A stretch of 64,000 bases of DNA from Moricandia arvensis (Eukaryota; Streptophyta; Magnoliopsida; Brassicales; Brassicaceae). A model generated the notes under the pieces. The model saw only the letters and a list, made by a program, of their open reading frames with translations. It was not told where the DNA came from and did not search any database. Within the stretch, counting starts at the first letter, position 1, and every line of letters starts with the position of its first letter. The stretch is taken from NCBI GenBank assembly GCA_905132765.1, contig CAJHQP010000240.1, positions 62,001 through 126,000 on the forward strand, given 5' to 3'. A program made the translations under genes and the position numbers. Below, piece after piece: positions 58,043 to 64,000 of the stretch.

Positions 58043-60080
58043 GTAAAATGTTTTTAATCTCTTATATATCAGACTCTCTGCTTAGAACCTCGTTACACTT
58101 TGTGGTTTATCTTTCTTTCTATACAAAACAAAACAAAGTATATTTGTTGGGAGGGATTATATAAGTTTCCAAACAAAACGTCGTTTCAGTTGTATATTCA
58201 TTGTCTGCAGAAAGAACATGGCTAAGAGATTAACTTGTAAGAGAGATGCATAGCAAACACCACCTCTCGTGTCCGCTTCATCTTTCAAACCCAATCACAG
58301 CACACCACATCATCATCTTGTCACCTTCTCCCACAAAACTTCAATCCTTCCGCCTTAATTAACACAACAACGTTCATACAAACCGTTTGGTAATTTTTTG
58401 AAATTCTTCCAAACCGTTCAAATCTATCCACGATGAGTCGAACCACTTAGGCACTCCGGATCTTACCGTACACTAAGTTATCTACCACACAAGAAGGAAT
58501 ACTTTTCGTCTTTTTGTCTAAGGCTAACCTTTTTAATATGTTAAGTCTTGCTGACTATTTCCGCTCTAGGGCTTGCCATATGCTCTCTTATTTGGGTTCT
58601 ACGATCGAAAACCTCGATTAACCGGGACAGGTACACATTTACTATTTGATGTATTCTCCAATCACGTAGATATAACCAAGTGCAATGCGAGACCACGCAA
58701 ACGAGGGAGACAAATTTGTGTGTTCGGAATGAGACCACAAGATTTTCACTAGACTTCCTTCTAACGATTTTATATGGCCAGTGAACCATTTTGACTCATG
58801 CTGCTAATTGGTCTTCTTCATTGTTAGGGCCGGCTCAAATCATGAATAGCAGTTTCAAAGTCAATGCTCTACCGTCGTGTTGACTAAATCTTGCATAGAC
58901 ATTAGCTGTACCGTCGTATTGACTAAATCTTATTGACAAACGAGTATTGGTAATTTTCAGGTAAAATGAGCGACATAAGCACTAATAATATAAACCGAGA
59001 ACCGAACTTGAATTTGAACTGAGGTTCACAAATAATCAAGCGGTTCATATATTTCTTGAGTTATAAAATTGAAACTGAGCCGGATCCGAACTAAAAACTG
59101 AATATGTACCCAAATATCTAAAATTCAGTTTTATACATTAATATATTTATTATATTTTTTTAAATGCTAGTATTTTAAAATACTACTTATAAATTGAAAT
59201 ATCCAAATATTTTTTTTAAACATGTATTACTTAAAATTATACGAATTATCCAAACAAACCTAACTATCCAATTGTTTTTTCGATATTTAAATTTATTCGA
59301 ATTACCCAATATTTAATCTGGAAAACTAAAAAATATATTTTTATCCTATTTGTTCAAAATTAACCAACAAACCAAAATCAAACTTGAGCCGAACATGGAC
59401 CAAAATTTTAGCGGATATTAGTTGGTTCCTAAAATTGTTACCCGAACCGAAACAAAAATCAAAACAAAGACCAAAACAACCAAAATGACACCGAGCCAAA
59501 TTTCATAAATAACCAGTTGAGAATGCCCAGGCCTAGTCACAAGTGTAATCAAATAAGTTCTATAAGCAATTGAAACATTCTCTTAACAATCCACATTTTC
59601 AACAAACTCAAGAACTTCATTGCTCTATAGATACATTAGTTTGCATCATTCTTTTTCTTAGTACTAGGAAATTTGTGGGTGAAACCTATAATTTCTCAGA
59701 TTTGAAACTACAACATCTAATATTAGTTTCGTTCAAGCGGTTATTTGAACCGAAACCTCTTACACAATGACCAAGATCCTTTCATGTTTGCATCCTTCTC
59801 AATTTAGAATAAAGTTCATTCAAACAAAAATCAGAAGAATCACCACAAGAAAAAAGTATTGTAAATATTAGTGCAATGAGTTCAAGGTTCACTTGTCTAA
59901 TTCTTTTAATTTTAACGAATCAAACAAAAATTCAAAATCACTTTTTTAAAAATTCATCATTTGATCAAATCTACTCTTTACTGAAGTTATTACCCGATTG
60001 TTCACCTTGAAGAATCAACTATTTTACTGAATTACAAAGGATGAACCAACGTAGCTTATGTTCAGATTGAAATATAAAAG
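58043..60080. other. Intergenic with hAT-like subterminal DNA; no gene supported
   Basis: 58043-58140 is the SAY1 3'UTR. 58830-59536 has an hAT-like right end (tgcccaggccta, 59525-59536), a possible left end tagggccggctca near 58829, and many 'accgaac/ccgaacc' phrases between, suggesting an old non-autonomous hAT; the flanking octamers do not match. The minus frame 58541-58789 shows no domain. The rest is AT-rich. Confidence 0.45.
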
Positions 60081-60579
60081 TGTAACATCCCTCCACCATC
60101 AATCCCACTAACAAAACATAATTATACCCAAAACCCCACATTCCCCACTAAACCTACTCATTAAAAACCCACTCCCCTCACCCCAAATAATTTTCTGCAA
60201 GAAAGCAAGAGAAAAGAAGAGAAGAGGGGAGAAAAGAAGAAAGAAGAGAAGAGAAGAGGAGAGAGAGAGAGAGGAAGTCGCCGGAAAACATCGCCGGAGC
60301 CACCACACGCCGTGTCCAAGCCAAGCCAGCACCACCAAGCACTCTCCTAGGTAACCACCGGAAACCGCTTGCTTTCTAAGTTCATTTTCGGCCGTTTTAG
60401 TAAATCGACCATAACTTTCTAACCGTGACGAATCTCGTAAATCCGAGACCACCATCGCGTTCCTCTCGTCGAGACGAAGCCGTAGCCGCCGACCTTGCTT
60501 CAAACGGACTCCGGACGCGCCCGCATGCGCATCTTGAAGAAACGCCGGCCGCGCGCGTGTCTTTCACGCGCCGCCGCCG

Positions 60580-60690
60580 AACCGCCGGGCCTCCGCCGGA
60601 CCGCCGCCGGACCACCGCCGGACCACCACTGGACTGCCGCCGGACCGCCGCCGGACTGCTGCCGGACCGCCGCCGGACCACCGTTGACCG
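60580..60690. repeat. GC-rich short tandem repeat (gccgccggacc unit)
   Basis: About ten tandem units of 10-11 bp, gccgccggacc with variants such as accactggact. It opens long Pro/Arg/Gly-rich frames in several phases on both strands, none of which is a credible protein. Confidence 0.85.
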
Positions 60691-61284
60691 GCGAGTTGAC
60701 CGGCTGACCGATTTGACCGGTTTAATTCGGTCCGGTTCGGTTTAATTCGATTTTTGGTTTAAATTGATTTTGGTTCGGTTAAGGAAAACCGGTTGGTTTA
60801 ATTCAATTTCAATTGGATAAGGTTTGACCAGGGTTGACTTTGACCTGCGAGTTGACTTTTTGACCGGGCTACCGTTTACCCGTTTTAACCCGTTCGAAAG
60901 GCGTTCTGACTAGATTTTTCGATCTGATTTCAGATTTAGAGTCTATTTGAGCCCCAGGAGTCCACAACTACCACTTTCCCACATTGCTAAGGTGAGGGCT
61001 ACTCCGTTTAAATCCCGAACTAGTTTAATACTACTATTATGGAAAGTCTAGTTTCGAAACATGTTCCGTCTCTGTGAATCGAGTCTGCATGAGAGTCTTG
61101 CTTGTTTATTATTATTGATTGTTAAATCGAGAATAGGATAATAGAGGATTCAACGGTTGATTGGAATGATTGATGTTAAAACTGTTATATATAAATATAT
61201 AAATATGAGTCCATGTGTGGAGATTGCGGGGGTACAAAGACGTTTGTACTATCGACGCCTTTTTAGAGATTGCGGGGGCACATG

Positions 61285-62566
61285 TGATATTCGGTATTTT
61301 TACCGGTTTTAAACTCGTTTTGGGATGGAAAATGATCGGTTTTCAAATATATTTTGGTATCGTAGATGCGTTTTGTTGTTGTTCAATGAAATTTGCAGGT
61401 TACAGGTTAACTTGTGAGAATAAAACGCATTTGGAAAAGATCATGGAGCAAATATAACGAACCAGAAGAAGTTGCTGATCAACGGACAAGGATCGGCCGA
61501 TCCATATCCCATTGATCGACCGATCTAGTCAAGGATCGACCGATCCACATCACAGGGATCGACCGATCCATGGCGCACCCGGCTCCACCTTCCACCAACG
61601 AGTTGTGCACTTATTCTACCCACTCCCACCTGAATTATTTCGACAAGCTTTTCATTTCTGACCCTTGGACGACCAGAGAAGACAGAAGAACACAAGAAGG
61701 AGACCTTGAGAGAGATTTGAGAGATTTGTGTGATTTTTGTAAAGATTTGTGAAGGAGTTCATCTCAAAACCATTTGGAGAAGATCTTCTTAACCTTTACT
61801 CTTTATCAATACAATTTTATCATGTTTTCTCATCTGATTTCGTGCTGTTCTTGTTTGATCATGAGTGAGTAGTTATCTAGTTGGGTTAAGGGGTTCTCAT
61901 AGGGGATTTCTTGATGTCTTGATGCATAAAACGTGTTTAGATATAAGGATCACGTTTTGGTTCTTCATCTACTGGTATTCTTACTGCTTGAATTGGATTG
62001 ATCACCTAGTTCATGATATAAGGTTGTTTAATGCACCGAAAGTGATAGTTTAAACTCCCGAAAAGACTTTAGATGAGCAAAGTGTCCTTAACCTTCGGAA
62101 GTTGATGTTATTGCGCTTTGTGAACATATTGAACCTGTTCTTAATGCTTGTTTGGAAATTGAAACTCAGCGGAAGTTAGTGTGGAAATTTCTATAACATA
62201 GAGAATTAGCGCTGCGGAAGTAGGTTAATTCTATCGTTGTGTTTGAGTTCTAGACGGTTCTTAATTTATCCCCGTATCTATCATAAATTGCATCTTTGTT
62301 GAAAAGAAATCCCTGAGAATTCCCGCTGCCCAACGCTTGTTAAATTGTTTACAAACCGTATAAATATTCTACTGTTCGCTTGTTTATGTTTATTCGAAGT
62401 TTTAGAAATTAAAAACCAAACAAAAATATCTTTTATCGCTTTAGCTAGTAACTTGTCCGATACTCTACGTGTGATCATCGGTCCCTGTGGATTCGATCCC
62501 GCATTGCTACTGCGTACTTTACTGTGCACTTGCAGTTAGATAATCGGGTTAAAACCTGAGCTATCA
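61285..62566 (+). mobile_element. Solo LTR (Athila-like) nested in the gypsy 5' LTR
   Basis: 1282 bp starting TGATATTCGG and ending GAGCTATCA, flanked by the perfect 5-bp duplication acatg (61280-61284 and 62567-62571). Removing it restores 'gggggcacatgacgtctgtg', which matches the neighbouring repeat units of the host LTR. The end region with tccctgtggattcgatccc resembles Athila-type gypsy LTRs. No internal coding region remains, so it is a recombination product. Confidence 0.85.
61490..61572. repeat. Four spaced copies of gatcgaccgatc in the solo LTR
   Basis: ggatcggccgatcca, gatcgaccgatcta, ggatcgaccgatcca and ggatcgaccgatcca occur at about 20-30 bp spacing. Each core is nearly palindromic. 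Confidence 0.85.
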
Positions 62567-63367
62567 ACATGACGTCTGTGCTAGCGACGCCTATGTTTGA
62601 GAGATTGCGGGGGTGCAAAGACGTTTGCATATCGACGCCTTAGAGATTGCGGGGGTACAGTGTGGACTACTGTACTAGCGACGCCATGTTATATACATAT
62701 ATCCGTATGAGGAAATTGCGGGGTGCAAAGTGTAACTATGTACTATCAGCGCATTGGTTGTAGTTTGTCTAGTGCACTAGACATATTGTTTGCTCTGTGA
62801 GGTGTAATAGGCATCGTGTTTGTTTCATGCTAGATCTAGTCCTACATAGTCGTAGTGTTATGTATTGAGTCAGTGGTTTGCGGTTTAGCATCCCATACCT
62901 CACTGAGCGACTCCCCTGTTGCTCACCCCTCCTTTTCCCCTTTCAGGTGATACTGACGATCAGGATTGATCACGATGGGCTGGTGCTTTTGGGATTGTTC
63001 TTCACTTTATTTCAGATTTATTTTATAATATTATCGATATTTCTTCGAGTTTTATGTAACATTTGAATTGAATGATGTTTGGATTTTATGTATAATTATT
63101 ATATTGGGATTTCAGACAATTATATTATTATTATATTATTACGTGAGATGCGGGTCTCACAATTTGGTATCAGAGCGGGTTCCATCCCGGCTCCGACCCG
63201 GGATGGCGATTCGTGGAGACCCGGTTACATCGATTTTTGAATCGGTTTTAAATGATTTTCAAAAATGTTTTTGGGAATTTGGGTATTTAAAAAAAAAAAA
63301 ATTGCACCTTTCCGTGAGTATTATTCCTTGAATAATGTTGGTATTCGGTTACAATCAAAGTTAATCA

Positions 63368-64000
63368 GTTTTGGTTGAAGGTGAGCCAGCTCACACTCTA
63401 TTTGACACGGGAGCTTCGCACAGCTTTGTGAGCCCGCATTTGGTTAAATCTTGGCCTTTTCGAGGTATCTTTGAGCCAAAGTATAAGCAAATTCAGACCG
63501 CTGGCACAGAGAAATTGGGAGCAGTTGGCGTTCATCGTAGTGTACCAGTTACACTTGGAGGGATCGAATTTGTTGGAGATTTGGCGGAGATGGAGCTAAA
63601 TTACTATGATGTTATCCTTGGGATGGATTGGCTGTCACGTCATCGAGTAGTGCTGGATTGCCCAAGGGCAAAGGTTCACGTTCCTCAAGCAGATGGAAGG
63701 ATTACGTTTCAAGGAGTTCAGACACATCTGGGAGTTTCTATAGTCTCTATGTTATGTGCGGAGGAGCTACTGAAGAGAGGAGCAGAAGGATTTTTAGCAA
63801 CCATTTCGATGACTACTGAAGATGAAAATCAGGAGCTACAGAATGTTCCAGTGGTCGCAGAGTACGAGGATGTATTCGAGTCCTTAAAAGGACCACCACC
63901 AGCTAGAGGAGATGTACTCACGATTGAGTTGGAACCCAGGACAGCGCCGATTTCACGAGCCCCATACCGCTTAGCACCAGCAGAAATGGCAGAGTTGAAA
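63368..64000 (+). CDS. Gypsy pol: protease and start of reverse transcriptase, partial
   Basis: One frame stays open from about 63368 to the right edge (211 codons). It has the retroviral-type aspartic protease motif LFDTGASHSFVS (from about 63395) and the later ILGMDWLSRH. The linker YEDVFESLKGPPPARG and LEPRTAPISRAPYRLAP, the usual lead-in to a chromovirus reverse transcriptase, run up to 64000. A stop lies just upstream in frame, so this piece lacks its own gag and probably its natural start. Confidence 0.85.

Larger units (their letters stand above)
60081..63161 (+). repeat. 5' LTR of the gypsy element, containing a nested solo LTR
   Basis: TG to CA boundaries and a primer site 3 bp beyond. 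It contains a GC-rich array at 60580-60690 and several copies of 'gagattgcgggggtacaaag' followed by 'cgacgcc' (near 61225, 61267, 62601, 62644 and, shortened, 62712). Confidence 0.85.
60081..64000 (+). mobile_element. Ty3/gypsy retrotransposon, 5' part, cut by window edge
   Basis: The 5' LTR starts tgtaacatcc (60081) and ends tctcaca (63161). The primer site tggtatcagagc is at 63165-63176. Only about 200 bp separate it from protease coding sequence, so gag has been deleted. Pol continues past the right edge. The LTR is 3081 bp as it stands; removing the nested solo LTR and one target copy leaves about 1794 bp. Confidence 0.88.

Noticed and set aside
60425..60745. Pro/Arg-rich frames of about 100 aa on both strands
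   Set aside because: They come from the GC-rich tandem repeat in the gypsy LTR.

Overview
This is plant nuclear DNA from the mustard family (Brassicaceae), most likely Brassica or a close relative. It is AT-rich, its genes have many canonical GT-AG introns, and most of it is transposable elements. Five host genes line up in order and orientation with a short stretch of Arabidopsis chromosome 4 (ancestral crucifer block P). They are relatives of At4g11670 (DUF810), At4g11680 (RING E3 ligase), At4g11690 (PPR protein ABO8), At4g11720 (HAP2/GCS1 gamete fusogen) and At4g11740 (SAY1, a UBX-domain protein). These assignments come from recognising the proteins by eye; no database search was run.

Layout. 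1-1215 (minus): first five exons of the DUF810 gene, which runs off the left edge. 1911-4545 (minus): five-exon RING gene whose first intron is packed with degenerate repeats. 6565-8286 (plus): intronless PPR gene. 8390-14611: LTR/copia element with two identical 145-bp LTRs, a 5-bp target duplication and a badly decayed interior. 15.0-16.5 kb: a poly(A)-tailed retroposon. 16942-20597: a Helitron carrying gene fragments. 21-24 kb: a minisatellite and a dead hAT transposase. 26507-27600: a broken second copy of the 3' two thirds of the PPR gene. 27.8-32.0 kb: Harbinger-, MULE- and hAT-type non-autonomous DNA elements and a disrupted LTR remnant. 32244-41066 (plus): HAP2 in 17 exons, with a complete, coding-intact copia element (33610-38438) inside intron 6. 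41-44 kb: AT-rich repeats with a recurring GAAGTCTTC motif. 43971-50198 (minus): a nearly full-length but broken LINE. 50274-51095: a short Helitron. 55045-58042 (plus): SAY1 in 11 exons. 60081-64000: the 5' LTR (invaded by another element's solo LTR) and start of pol of a Ty3/gypsy element that runs off the right edge.

The host genes are neighbours by descent, not a pathway. What stands out is how the elements have reshaped the HAP2 locus. An hAT relic ends 228 bp before the HAP2 start codon. A young copia sits 14-19 bp upstream of a splice acceptor and appears to supply a new branch point and pyrimidine tract. A 47-bp duplication has doubled another splice donor. Despite this the HAP2 reading frame reconstructs without a break (715 aa). 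I found no CRISPR array, no tRNA or rRNA gene, and no clearly new enzymatic system.
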